Numbered from the stretch's first letter, positions 31,615-40,568 are shown. The stretch: 64,000 nt of DNA from JBMNIZ01 sp050951405 (GCA_050951405.1 JBMNIZ010000013.1:109360-173359), one strand, 5' to 3'. Program-made: numbers and translations. The notes: a model not told the origin generated them from the letters alone.

Positions 31615-33130
31615 GAAGCTTCACCGCCTCTCTTGGCAAGGCATACATCGTAGGCGGAAAGGTCCGGTTTCACGGGTTGTAACCGGGGTGCTTGCGGGCC
31701 AAGGGTAATAGGGGGTAGCTCTGGTACCTGGCCGTGTAAACAGCCGTACAAATTGACCAGGCTATCCACATCGTAGACCTGGTACAACAAAGCGGTTTCC
31801 ACAGTTTTGACGGCATGTTCGAAGTTGCTTTTTTCCGTCAGTTCAGCAATGACACGAAGAATTTTACCTGTATCTTTCTTATCACATCCTTCCAAGTATT
31901 GCCGCAGGCTTTCCGGTAACATGCGATAAATGCCCCTGTATTTTAGCGCCCCGGCCTTTTGGACAGCTGGGTGAGATAAGGCAGCCACTGCATGCTTTGT
32001 TGTTTAAAATCACCGTACAGCCGTTCATGGCGCACAATTTCCCGATGGCTGTCATCCAACACTACTACTTCATGAGCAGTGAGGCGTACCAAAACACGAC
32101 TGTTGGCGTACTTGGGGCTGACCGAGTATTCATGAAGACCGTTGTTGAGATAGAATTTGCCGTAACCATTGGTTTTGACGGTTAGATACTTTGCTACATC
32201 TAAAGGTATGGCCGGTAAAGGGCGCAATGCTTTCCTGTCCTCTAAAAACAGCTCTTGAATACTGGCGTTTTTCCGGTAGTGTTCCCGTTGCCCGTCCAGT
32301 TCACATTTGAATAACAGTTCCCGGTTAAAGGCAGCCAGGTCACTGATTTGCGGCCGTGGCACCAGTAGATTGTGCCGGTGATAACCGACTTTACGCTCCA
32401 CGTTGCCTTTTTCATGTCCAGCATCGGGGTTGCAAAAAGCGGCCTCGAATTGATAGTGCTCCATGAATATAAGGAAATCATCAGTAAGGTTTCTCCCGCC
32501 CCCCTTGACCACTTTGGCGACAATGGTACTAGCATTATCAAACCAGATTCGGGTAGGCACTCCACCAATATACTCAAAAATGGCGATTAAACCTTCAAAG
32601 AAGCATTGTTGATTTTCGCCTTTTAAAAGCTGGGTAAACCCTTGGTTGCTGTGAGGAAAAGATAAATTTAAATGATGCCCCATGAAGAGCTTGCCATTTA
32701 AGAAAAAATCGCTGTCTCCAAAATCAACCTGGGCTTCTCCGGGAATATGCTCCAAAGGGAGGTATCCGTCTCTATCTTGGCCAAAAATCTCTTTTTTCTT
32801 CATGGCTACATAGCCGGCCACAGTCCGGTAGGAGCAGCTGAATTTATCTTTGAACTCTTCTCTTAATCTGTCATAGACTCTCTTGGCGGTATGGCGCTGT
32901 TTACGCCGGGCTTTTTTGTCTTCCTCTAACCACTCATCAATGGTTGCTTTAAATGGTTCAAGTTTAGGAAAGTTGTTTTCTTTCTTTGGGCTGAGGATTT
33001 CTTGATTCCAGTCATCTTTTTGGATGTAGGCTCTGATGGTCTTACGGTCATAGCCAAGTCCCCGAGCAATTTGGGAAATGCTTTTCCCTTTCTCAAAGTA
33101 CTCCTTTCTGATATCATGGACTTGGGTCAT
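31608..33130 (-). pseudogene. istA: istA pseudogene (element 3)
   Basis: The ATG at 33,130 follows GGAGG. The protein starts MTQVHDIRKEYFEKGKSISQ (helix-turn-helix) and has GEAQVDFGDSD (first Asp), RIWFDNASTIV (second Asp) and AGHEKGNVERKVG (Glu). Near 31,950 a frameshift after YLTQLSKRPG moves the frame to ALKYRGIYRMLPESLRQYLE, which ends at 31,608. Joined, the two parts make a normal-length IstA. A single indel in the A/G-rich AAAAGGCCGGGG stretch explains it. Confidence 0.87.
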
Positions 33131-33291
33131 TGTGAGCAACCTCCATTCCTCCCTTGTAACTGAATTTGGTCATCAATTACAGGGTAATTTAGGGCTGTAT
33201 GTTGCGCAATGACCCTTTGCAATTCTGGGGAATTCTATTTGCAAAAATGGGGAATTCTTGTTGCAACTCTGTCCATTTTCAGTTTACAACA

Positions 33292-33408
33292 AACAATAAG
33301 CCTTCTCTCCAAATGTATTTACAAATTCATCAGTCTGCGCGAACAGAAACGAAAACTTGTTTCGGATTAAAACCATCTTATAGTTATGAGAATGAGAATC
33401 TTCTTCTT
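33292..33408. other. Short non-coding stretch downstream of cas3
   Basis: 117 bp between the end of IS21 element 3 and the cas3 stop codon. It is the original 3' flank of cas3. I see no ORF, no clear terminator hairpin and no repeat in it. Confidence 0.6.
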
Positions 33409-35988
33409 TTATGAATCAAAAAACAAACTTCCACTCTCATCTATAAACCCCGTTTCTTCATCATAATATTGAGCTAATTGTTCTGGAGGTACCCAAAGCA
33501 AATTAGAATTTGCTCCGCCTCTTATACTAAAATCTATAGGAAAATTCTTTTTTAACTTGTTCCATCTAATCTGAACTATATAATCGTTCATTTTAGCAGC
33601 AATCAAATTAAGGATCATTTTCCTCTGGTATATGCTAAGCCTCTTTCCAAAGTGTCTTGCTATATTAGGGCCTATAATTCCTATTAATTCGGAATTGAAA
33701 TCATTTGTGTAATTTATTAGCCCTTGGTAGACATCCGCTAATTTAGTAGCGAAGGAATCTTTCTCTACATAAACATCGCCAATCTCTGAGTTCTTTATCA
33801 GTTTAAATGTCTGCAAGGCTTCAAAATCAAGTTTTATAATACCTTGCTCCCAAATTTTACGGGATTCGTCCGATATATCCCTACCAAAGGCCAAATTGTA
33901 GTATTTATCCGCTAGCTCACCATATTCTTGTTCCAAAATTTCTCTTTTTTTCATTAACAGCTTCATAGTAGATTGTCTATGCATTAGATTATAGACATAG
34001 TGGTTATCATCTTCTAAACGAATAATATAAATTGGTAGATATTCACCTTTTTTACCTTCGCGGTTTACTCTTCCAGCAGTCTGAATAAGCGAATCTAATG
34101 GTGCAAAATCCCTAAAAGCCATATCAAAGTCCAGATCTACTCCCGCTTCTATAGTCTGAGTAGACACCAATATTACTTGCTTATTGTTTTTTAGCAGCCT
34201 GTCCACTTGCTCTATAACTTTCATCCTATCAATAGGTATAATATTCGTTGAAAGATACTTTACTGGGATATTATATCGTCTATTTTTAATCTCTTTGCAT
34301 ATTCTTTTATAAATATCAATACTGCGCTTGATTGTATTAACTACTATTAAAGCCGATTTCTTTTTATTCCACTTATCAAAAAATAAATCTATAAATTGAT
34401 CCACATCCAATTTATTATCCAGTAGGGGAATAAACTTGGTTCTTTTTAATCGTTTAAAATATTTAGGATAATCCGGTAATAAGGGCCTTACGTTGCATTT
34501 TTCTTTTTTTACCTGTGCCCACAATAAGAGCTTATCTCCAAACTCTAATAGCCTAGGTTGGGTGGCAGTCATCAGAATAATTCTTGTTCCATAGTATTGG
34601 CTAATCATCTGCAACACAGCACCTATTAAAGGCATATAATCCTCCGGTATGGCCTGGGCCTCATCCAAAATGACAATGCTGCCCGCAAGTTTATTTATCT
34701 TTTTCAATAATCGGTTTTGACCTGTAAATATTGACTGAAATAATTGCACAAAAGTGGTCAGGATTACATCTCCTTCCCAAGATTCGATTTCCATATAAAT
34801 TTTGTCTACCGGAGTTATATCATTATTTTTCTCTTGTTGTACAACCCCAAATTCACCGTGCGCAGTTAAAAAATCAGATAGCCGATGATGAACTATCATC
34901 TTCGCCTTTTTGCCAAAAACATTTTCATATTCTTTTTTATTTTGTTCGATTATATTTATAAAAGGAATTGCCGTAATAATTCTTGGGACATATTTCTCAA
35001 CTTGGAATATTCTTTCTTGAAGTCGTAGGGCACATTGTAATGATGACAAAGTTTTTCCTATTCCAGTAGGTGCTGTAAGGGTAAAAAGTCTAGTGGATTT
35101 TATCTCATCATCACTCAAGCTTTCAATAACACTTAACATGGTATTTCTGGCTTGTTCTCTTTGGTCGTCCAATTCGTTGTTTTTTGAGACATCATAATTA
35201 CCTTTCTTCTGGGCTAGGTATTTTGTAACATTATCCGGAGAAACAGCAAATACTTCTCTTGGGGCAATATATGATGAATCGAGCTTGTCATTATCTATTA
35301 ATACGGAGAATAAATACAAAAGGATAAAAAACCATTTAGGGTGGTTAATTCTGCCATTCTCAAAGCGAGTTGGGATGTATTGAAAATCCTTATTCTTTTT
35401 CAAGCAGTCTATGCACAAATATTGCTTAAATTCTTCTAAGGTTAACTTGTCTCTAAAATCTAGATCTTCCAAAATTTCATTTGCCTTAGCGTTTAAATGT
35501 ATCTCAAGTGCTTCTAATTTGTTCCAAATATCATATCTAAAGGAAAATAGATCTTTAAGATTTAATGAAGTATGATGCTGACGGACACAAAGATAGGCCA
35601 GAAAAGACAAGATATCTTTTTTCTCCTTATCAAGTGTCAATTTAGCAGATAGAATTAAAAATACAAAACAAGCAGATATATGAGCATGATTTTTTAATGG
35701 GCTATCTTTGTTCTCTTTTAAATATTTTTGAAAGTAGTCACTATACTTACCTAAATCATGGAAATGACCCAACAAGTAGCTGATCTTTTTGATAGTGGAG
35801 TCGCTTATCTCATCAAATTCTACTACTGGAGGCATGTTTTTTGTACTGAGCAGCGCAACTGATTTCAGGTGCTCATTTAATAATTGACTCTCGCCCTTTT
35901 CTTTATCGTAATGAGCAAGGTATTGCAAGATTACATTACCCCTTTTTAAAGGCATTGGAGCCATGCTTATGCAAAACTCCAATGCCAT
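33409..35988 (-). CDS. cas3: CRISPR-associated nuclease-helicase Cas3 (HD + SF2)
   Basis: An 859-aa Cas3 that is recruited by Cascade and degrades target DNA. The N-terminal HD nuclease has HLKSVA (~40), GHFHDLGKYSDYF with the His-Asp pair (~77-78), NHAH (~100-103) and RQHH (~136). The SF2 helicase has Walker A TAPTGIGKT (~305-313), the DEAD-box variant VILDEAQ, LMTATQP, and motif VI QTAGRVNREG. All motifs look intact. It starts 3 nt after the cas5 stop with GGATGGAG as ribosome site, so it is coupled to cas8b-cas7-cas5. The IS21 debris begins about 120 bp after its stop. Confidence 0.97.
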   Translation of the reverse strand: MALEFCISMAPMPLKRGNVILQYLAHYDKEKGESQLLNEHLKSVALLSTKNMPPVVEFDEISDSTIKKISYLLGHFHDLGKYSDYFQKYLKENKDSPLKNHAHISACFVFLILSAKLTLDKEKKDILSFLAYLCVRQHHTSLNLKDLFSFRYDIWNKLEALEIHLNAKANEILEDLDFRDKLTLEEFKQYLCIDCLKKNKDFQYIPTRFENGRINHPKWFFILLYLFSVLIDNDKLDSSYIAPREVFAVSPDNVTKYLAQKKGNYDVSKNNELDDQREQARNTMLSVIESLSDDEIKSTRLFTLTAPTGIGKTLSSLQCALRLQERIFQVEKYVPRIITAIPFINIIEQNKKEYENVFGKKAKMIVHHRLSDFLTAHGEFGVVQQEKNNDITPVDKIYMEIESWEGDVILTTFVQLFQSIFTGQNRLLKKINKLAGSIVILDEAQAIPEDYMPLIGAVLQMISQYYGTRIILMTATQPRLLEFGDKLLLWAQVKKEKCNVRPLLPDYPKYFKRLKRTKFIPLLDNKLDVDQFIDLFFDKWNKKKSALIVVNTIKRSIDIYKRICKEIKNRRYNIPVKYLSTNIIPIDRMKVIEQVDRLLKNNKQVILVSTQTIEAGVDLDFDMAFRDFAPLDSLIQTAGRVNREGKKGEYLPIYIIRLEDDNHYVYNLMHRQSTMKLLMKKREILEQEYGELADKYYNLAFGRDISDESRKIWEQGIIKLDFEALQTFKLIKNSEIGDVYVEKDSFATKLADVYQGLINYTNDFNSELIGIIGPNIARHFGKRLSIYQRKMILNLIAAKMNDYIVQIRWNKLKKNFPIDFSIRGGANSNLLWVPPEQLAQYYDEETGFIDESGSLFFDS

Positions 35989-35991
35989 ATT

Positions 35992-36756
35992 TTACTCCAT
36001 CCATACAATGTTTTCCTTGTTATCTAACTTGGTAAAAGTATTTACCACTGCTGGGATAGAGTTCCCCTCAATGTTTGCGATTACTTCTTTTAAACCCCTA
36101 CTGGTAATACATCTATTTGCATCAAACTCTAAAGGCAGCTCTTCTTTAATAATCTTATAGCCACTATTAGTATTAATTTTGATTATTTTTAGTTCTTTTA
36201 TATTATCTACAGGAATTACCGAGGAAATCATTTGTTCAGAATCATTGCATATTTCTTGGACTTCTGAGATTCCATCATATTGAATCCATCCGAGATTAAA
36301 TGCACTACCTAGGGATATACAAGCACCTAAACTTGTATAGAGTGCACTGTTATAATTAAGAAGCCCTCCAAGGGCATCCATAATTTTTTCGTCCCTATGA
36401 TGCATCCAAATCTTATAATCCACATAACCTGTTCTTATATCTTGAGGAATAACTAACTCTATTGGAGTTTGACTGTGATATTCTTGGGAGCCATTTAGAT
36501 CATTAAGTGTTTTTATCATCAAATAATTCATCTTCTGCATGTTCTTTTTGATAGGTTTACACGATGCTATGGCTATTTTACATTTATCTAAAGAAAAATC
36601 TTCATAATAAGTGTCTCTTTTATAGCCTAAAAGACCCGCTACGATCCCTACTATTGTAGTTCTGGGAGGGATAAAATAAGATAGTGCCGAAGAATTGGAG
36701 TAAAATTTCCTAAAATGCGCCATCTTGCCTCTTAAATAAAACGAAAGCACTTTCAT
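35992..36756 (-). CDS. cas5: Cas5 (Csh-type, subtype I-B)
   Basis: A 254-aa RAMP protein of the I-B Cascade that holds the crRNA 5' handle. The N-terminus MKVLSFYLRGKMAHFRKFYS, followed by SYFIPPRTTIVGIVAGLLG, is the characteristic Cas5 start. A central region (MIKTLNDLNGSQEYHSQTPI) and GACISLGSAFNLGWI follow. Its ribosome site is AGGAGG 8 nt before the ATG. It lies 12 nt after cas7 and 3 nt before cas3, in one operon. Length is normal for the family. Confidence 0.95.
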   Translation of the reverse strand: MKVLSFYLRGKMAHFRKFYSNSSALSYFIPPRTTIVGIVAGLLGYKRDTYYEDFSLDKCKIAIASCKPIKKNMQKMNYLMIKTLNDLNGSQEYHSQTPIELVIPQDIRTGYVDYKIWMHHRDEKIMDALGGLLNYNSALYTSLGACISLGSAFNLGWIQYDGISEVQEICNDSEQMISSVIPVDNIKELKIIKINTNSGYKIIKEELPLEFDANRCITSRGLKEVIANIEGNSIPAVVNTFTKLDNKENIVWME

Positions 36757-36768
36757 ACACGATGCCTC

Positions 36769-37824
36769 CTATTTTATCGGAGTCCACAAATCCACCTCTT
36801 GGAATTCGGGAAAGTTAATCAGGTTATCTAACTTGGTAAAAGGATGTATCCAGCCTACGACTTTTTCTATATAACCTTTTTTCCCTATATCATCTATAGC
36901 TCGTTTTAATCGGGAAAAATCAATCACTATATCACTAATCGACCTTATTATTTCATTATATTTAACATCAAGAAATCTCCTCAAATCTCCTAAATATCCG
37001 TCAAAATCAGGCTTGTATATAATTTCAATATAAAAAAGCGGTTCCTGCCCTTGTTTGCTGTCAGTTTTATTCGACATTAACCCCTGAACCAAAGACTTCC
37101 GCAATAATTCTCTATCCATTTCAGTCATGCCAGTCAGTTTTGCGCTGTTTTTATTAATAGTCCCATAGTGAGCTATCAAAGCATAATACAATTTATACTT
37201 TTTCCCGAAAGTTGAGCTATCATCACTCATGATCGATGTAATGGTACTGGATTTTACCATCCCCACAGGATGAAGAGAATAGCCCCAACTAATTTGGACA
37301 GGACCAGTATATGTCCTACTAACGCCCTCAACGGCCATAGCACTGCCAAAAAGCCTGATATCAATTAAAGACCTTTTGATTATTTCGGTAAGAAACGTAT
37401 TATTGAACTTTATAAAATCTTTATTTTTTTTCATCGTAGGGATAGAGCTTTTTTCGTTATAAATCTTTTTATAATCCTTGGCATCGCCAAACAAGTTGTA
37501 CCATTGTTCCTTTAAATCCGGATTATCTGTAAAAATTTCATCTATTTTTTCCTGGTTCTCTAGTTGTTCATTTACAATATGCTCAAACATCTTATTCATA
37601 GGAATTTTCTGGTCAGCTAATGTGTCGACAAATATAGGAAAACCTTTCCTCTTTAAAAAATCCCTCACATCTCTTTTTCTACGGGCGTCACTTACCAGCA
37701 CAGTTGAGGTTTCATAATCCATTCTCGGCTTATTTTCCTGATCCGGATCGCCATTTGGGTTTGATAAAGTAGCCTCAAATGCAAACAAAAAATCACTATT
37801 TTGATTGATAATCATATTTTTCAT
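36769..37824 (-). CDS. cas7: Cas7 (Csh2-type backbone subunit, subtype I-B)
   Basis: A 351-aa backbone subunit of Cascade; several copies coat the crRNA spacer. FAFEATLSNPNGDPDQENKP near the N-terminus and SVSDARRKRDVR-like VSDARRKRDVRDFLKRKG are typical of Csh2. RSLIDIRLFGSAMAVEG and PVQISWGYSLHPV follow, as in this family. The start ATG has AGGATAGAAAGG before it. It is 425 bp downstream of cas8b, unusually far for this operon, and 12 nt upstream of cas5. Confidence 0.95.
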   Translation of the reverse strand: MKNMIINQNSDFLFAFEATLSNPNGDPDQENKPRMDYETSTVLVSDARRKRDVRDFLKRKGFPIFVDTLADQKIPMNKMFEHIVNEQLENQEKIDEIFTDNPDLKEQWYNLFGDAKDYKKIYNEKSSIPTMKKNKDFIKFNNTFLTEIIKRSLIDIRLFGSAMAVEGVSRTYTGPVQISWGYSLHPVGMVKSSTITSIMSDDSSTFGKKYKLYYALIAHYGTINKNSAKLTGMTEMDRELLRKSLVQGLMSNKTDSKQGQEPLFYIEIIYKPDFDGYLGDLRRFLDVKYNEIIRSISDIVIDFSRLKRAIDDIGKKGYIEKVVGWIHPFTKLDNLINFPEFQEVDLWTPIK

Positions 37825-38249
37825 CCTTTCTATCCTTTCTTATTTTTGACCTTTTTTGAAATAGGCATATTCTGAGATATATTGCCATTCTACTGTAAAA
37901 CTCGATTTTACTATTAAAATATATTAACGAGCAGCAGTATCATCAATATTAATCGGTTCCAACCTAAAAACATTCCCCATAATTTTTCATAAGCTTTTGT
38001 GATTATAGAGAAGAATATCACTCTTTAGCACAAAGAGCTAAACCTAAGTCATAAAAAGATATAGATAAACAAATTTTAATTCATTTTCTTATAGCTAAAA
38101 TAAAGGGTTCTTAAAGAATAAATAACTTTAATATTTGGTTTTCTTTGGTGTAGTTACCTGAAAGATTGTCAATTTGGCATAGAAACTTTTTCTCTGTACT
38201 ACATTACCTTAATTTAGCATAGCTTCGTTTATGCAAAAGACCTTTTGTT
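37825..38249. other. 425-bp AT-rich gap inside the cas operon (cas8b-cas7)
   Basis: No gene is supported; every minus-strand ATG runs to a stop within nine codons. Visible structures on the minus strand are a GCATA/TATGC hairpin just after the cas8b stop, a CTCTTT/AAAGAG hairpin near 38,030, and a GTAAAA/TTTTAC inverted repeat near 37,900. At 37,964-37,971 the sequence GTTTTTAG (minus strand) equals the first 8 nt of the transcribed CRISPR repeat, followed by a GGTT/AACC element. A separate promoter or a regulatory RNA for cas7 is possible; none can be assigned. Confidence 0.4.
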
Positions 38250-40304
38250 TTATTCATTATTTTTTTCTTCCTTGGTTTCACCAATAAGGTTTGGATCAGC
38301 TCCTTTCACATTATAGGAATACCCAGCCATAATCATAAAAACATTAGCTTGCTCGGTTAAGACCCAATTAGATTTAGATAATCCATAATACTGATGAAAT
38401 TTTTTCATGATATATTCGCTATACGTAAATATCTGTTCTTTATCATTCCCTTCAAGCAAACCGTATTGTATTAATTTTTCTTGAACATCATTATAAAGGC
38501 TTTCAATTTCTTTTTTGCTCATGCCTTGAAATTGAATCTTTTTTAAAATTGGCTTTGTGGCATGCCCTTTCTTTACTTGGGCCACTGCCACCAGATTAAT
38601 CAGAATCCCAAGATAAAACAGCATTCTTGATACATCATCAAAACCGAGTTTTTCCAAATAAGCCTCAATTCCATTAACGCGGGAAATCACACCCTTTTGT
38701 TGTTTCTCAGACAAACCCATTAATTCATCCACCTTTCCATTGGATTTAAAAACCTCCTTATCTAAAACTCCCAAATCCTGACATGCTTTAAATAGTACTA
38801 AATACCCAAATATTAAGCGCTTAATAAAAAAGTCTTCGTTTCCATTAATAAAACGGGTTAGTCCTAGGTTAAAATAGTTATCTATTTCATTTTTGCCTAA
38901 CTGTTTTAAGCCTTTCTCAAGGCCATCTGCAGCATAATCAAACAACACCTTATGACTTATTTTCTCGCCCAACATTATAGCTTTGTAAAAAGATAACACC
39001 CGTCCTATGTCAAGTTGCACATTATTTTTATTGGTTTTTACTGGAATGAGGCGGTAAATGGTGCCAATATTAATATTGTTAATGTGAGGTTTTAAAGCTC
39101 TTGAATAATTGGATAATAATCTCATGATTTTTTCAAACCTTAAAACAGGAACATCTTCTATCGTTTCCAATATTGTCATTGAAGTACCATCTGTTCTATA
39201 AAAAAGGAAATTAACAGCATATTCATCAATATTACTCTCCAACTTTTCACTCTCAATAGTGCGGATCCAGTTTTCAGCATCACTTTCTGAAAAAGCTAAA
39301 TCTATATTAGTTTTTAATGTATTAAAGTATTTGTAGTCAAAATCCCTAAGGACTCCTTCAGGTAATAAAAATACATCTTCCCCAGCAATTTTAGATCTGA
39401 ACTGTTTTGTTATGTGCTTTTCTCCTAACCGCAAATTTTTATAGCACTCATTACAAATCGAATACACATTGTCGTAGGCTTTTTTAACAAAATAAGGAGC
39501 CGAATTCACTGTGGTAATGGCAAAGATTTTATTAATTCCCGATCTATCAAATTTTGTAGAATACTCGCTTGAAACATCAGCCCTGATTTCTTTGCATATA
39601 TGGCAAACCCTTGCATCGCCCCCAGTGCTCTCGCTTTTCCCTAAGTTATTTTCCCGCTTTACAAGCTCTAAATAATCTGGATGAATTGAAAGAATTATTT
39701 TTCTCCCATCTTTAAGCACTACTTTCGGCACTACAAGAACAAATCTGTTTTTTCTATTCGTGTCTCCAATAAAAAGCCTGATAAAATCCTCAGGATTACA
39801 CTTTTTCTCACCTACATGGATATTGCCCTTTTCATCTACAAATATCCTATCTGTCACATCTTTTATTTTCGAAAGCCTACTAAGTTCTAATTGCCCTAAT
39901 CCTTTTTTACCAGCTAGTTTAATGTAGCCTTTATCTGCAAGGTGCTTGAGCAATGTCCCTAATTCCCCATTAGCCATATCATTTTTATCCAATAACATGT
40001 GCAAATCACTAAGAGTACTTCTTAGCAAATATTTAAGTGAAGCTGTATCTCGGGACAGATAATACTGGGTTCCAGCACTGGCGTTGTTACCGAAATAATT
40101 GTAAGTATAAACAGAATCCTCAGTCAACTTATCTCCTAACTCAAAGTAAATACTATCTTCTTGCAAGTCCAATACCAAAAAAACTATAAAAGCCTCTTCG
40201 CCCTCTTTAACTTTTTTTAAACCTTTTACCAAAGAAGCGAATTCATCATCATTTTTGAAAGGAACAGTCCTGCCAATGAAAGCAGTCAACTTAGGTAAGC
40301 TCAT
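38250..40304 (-). CDS. cas8b: Cas8b (Csh1-type large subunit, subtype I-B)
   Basis: A 684-aa large subunit of the I-B Cascade, responsible for PAM recognition and Cas3 recruitment. It contains the zinc-ribbon cysteine pairs CHIC (~234-237) and CNEC (~284-287) typical of Csh1. The N-terminal half carries GTQYYLSRDTASLKYLLRST; the C-terminal half is helical (ILINLVAVAQVKKGHATKPI). The ATG at 40,304 is preceded by AAGGGGG. It is the first gene of cas8b-cas7-cas5-cas3 and has a near-consensus promoter at 40,356-40,384. The upstream region carries the predicted crRNA-like regulator and its target. Confidence 0.95.
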   Translation of the reverse strand: MSLPKLTAFIGRTVPFKNDDEFASLVKGLKKVKEGEEAFIVFLVLDLQEDSIYFELGDKLTEDSVYTYNYFGNNASAGTQYYLSRDTASLKYLLRSTLSDLHMLLDKNDMANGELGTLLKHLADKGYIKLAGKKGLGQLELSRLSKIKDVTDRIFVDEKGNIHVGEKKCNPEDFIRLFIGDTNRKNRFVLVVPKVVLKDGRKIILSIHPDYLELVKRENNLGKSESTGGDARVCHICKEIRADVSSEYSTKFDRSGINKIFAITTVNSAPYFVKKAYDNVYSICNECYKNLRLGEKHITKQFRSKIAGEDVFLLPEGVLRDFDYKYFNTLKTNIDLAFSESDAENWIRTIESEKLESNIDEYAVNFLFYRTDGTSMTILETIEDVPVLRFEKIMRLLSNYSRALKPHINNINIGTIYRLIPVKTNKNNVQLDIGRVLSFYKAIMLGEKISHKVLFDYAADGLEKGLKQLGKNEIDNYFNLGLTRFINGNEDFFIKRLIFGYLVLFKACQDLGVLDKEVFKSNGKVDELMGLSEKQQKGVISRVNGIEAYLEKLGFDDVSRMLFYLGILINLVAVAQVKKGHATKPILKKIQFQGMSKKEIESLYNDVQEKLIQYGLLEGNDKEQIFTYSEYIMKKFHQYYGLSKSNWVLTEQANVFMIMAGYSYNVKGADPNLIGETKEEKNNE

Positions 40305-40321
40305 TTGGAAACACCCCCTTC

Positions 40322-40348
40322 TTAATGTGATTTTAATATGTACACCCT
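40322..40348 (+). promoter_or_regulatory. Predicted target (PAM + protospacer) of the crRNA-like RNA in the cas8b 5' region
   Basis: The + strand reads TTA (40,322-40,324) followed by ATGTGATTTTAATATGT (40,325-40,341). The spacer-like segment of the small RNA begins ATGTGTTTTTATTATAT. Guide positions 1-5, 7-11, 13-15 and 17 match; 6, 12 and 16 do not. Type I guides do not pair at every sixth position, so mismatches at 6 and 12 would be tolerated. TTA is on the correct 5' side for a type I-B PAM and differs from the AAC that precedes spacers in the array. The site covers the predicted cas8b transcription start (~40,349). Confidence 0.6.
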
Positions 40349-40355
40349 CACCTAA

Positions 40356-40384
40356 AATATAACAAATACAAACCTTTTTGTCAA
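40356..40384 (-). promoter_or_regulatory. Sigma-A promoter of cas8b-cas7-cas5-cas3
   Basis: On the minus strand TTGACA (40,379-40,384) is separated by exactly 17 nt from TATATT (40,356-40,361). The predicted start is near 40,349, some 45 nt before the cas8b ATG. It lies back to back with the promoter of the divergent small RNA. Confidence 0.8.
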
Positions 40385-40387
40385 TAC

Positions 40388-40416
40388 TTTTATTCTGTAT
40401 TATTATTGCGTATAAT
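40388..40416 (+). promoter_or_regulatory. Promoter of the crRNA-like RNA
   Basis: A perfect TATAAT at 40,411-40,416 with a weak -35 (TTTTAT, 40,388-40,393) at 17-nt spacing, on the + strand. The predicted start is near 40,423, only about six nt before the degenerate repeat. That is what a minimal crRNA-like gene needs. Confidence 0.6.
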
Positions 40417-40422
40417 AAGAAC

Positions 40423-40512
40423 GACCCCGATTATTCGATACCTATTAGGATTTGAAATATGTGTTTTTATTATATCGGGGTCCATTATAGATTACCTACA
40501 AGGGTTACTAAT
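40423..40512 (+). ncRNA. crRNA-like regulatory RNA (CreA/CreR-type), candidate
   Basis: The + strand has a degenerate CRISPR repeat at 40,429-40,458: 21 of 30 positions match the transcribed repeat, and 17 of the last 20. Its core is ACCTATTAGGATTTGAAAT against ACCTATGAGGAATTGAAAC. A 24-nt spacer-like segment follows (40,459-40,482), then a second degenerate repeat (40,483-40,512, 17/30, ACCTACAAGG). The CCT-NNN-AGG mini-stem is kept in both, as needed for Cas6. The guide matches the cas8b start region (40,325-40,341). CreA-type RNAs lie in cas operons, between cas6 and cas8 in haloarchaeal I-B loci, the same place as here. The inference is that Cascade loaded with this RNA represses cas8b-cas7-cas5-cas3. 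No toxin (creT) could be identified. Confidence 0.65.
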
Positions 40513-40515
40513 TAA

Positions 40516-40548
40516 AGATAGCCTTAGAGCAGTTTATTCTTGCTATCT
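40516..40548 (+). terminator. Hairpin after the crRNA-like RNA
   Basis: AGATAGC (40,516-40,522) pairs with GCTATCT (40,542-40,548) across a 19-nt loop. There is no T-tract, so it is at best a weak terminator or end-protecting structure. Confidence 0.25.
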
Positions 40549-40568
40549 ACAATATACTGAACGTACCA

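Larger units (their letters stand above)
31496..33291 (-). mobile_element. Decayed IS21-family element 3 (5' part only)
   Basis: Its right end lies near 33,291 (inverse of TGTTGTAAACTGAAAATGG), with GGGGAATTC-containing iterons at 33,220-33,270. It carries a frameshifted istA and the first ~39 codons of istB, which element 2 interrupts at 31,495. The remainder of istB is not found on the far side of the nested elements. This was probably the first insertion between cas3 and cas4. Confidence 0.78.

Noticed and set aside
40305..40355. Possible creT-like mini-ORF (GTG TAC ATA TTA AAA TCA CAT TAA) in the cas8b leader
   Set aside because: The AGGTGAG before it is too close to the GTG for translation, and the codons are not tandem rare Arg or Ile. 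No toxin RNA is claimed.
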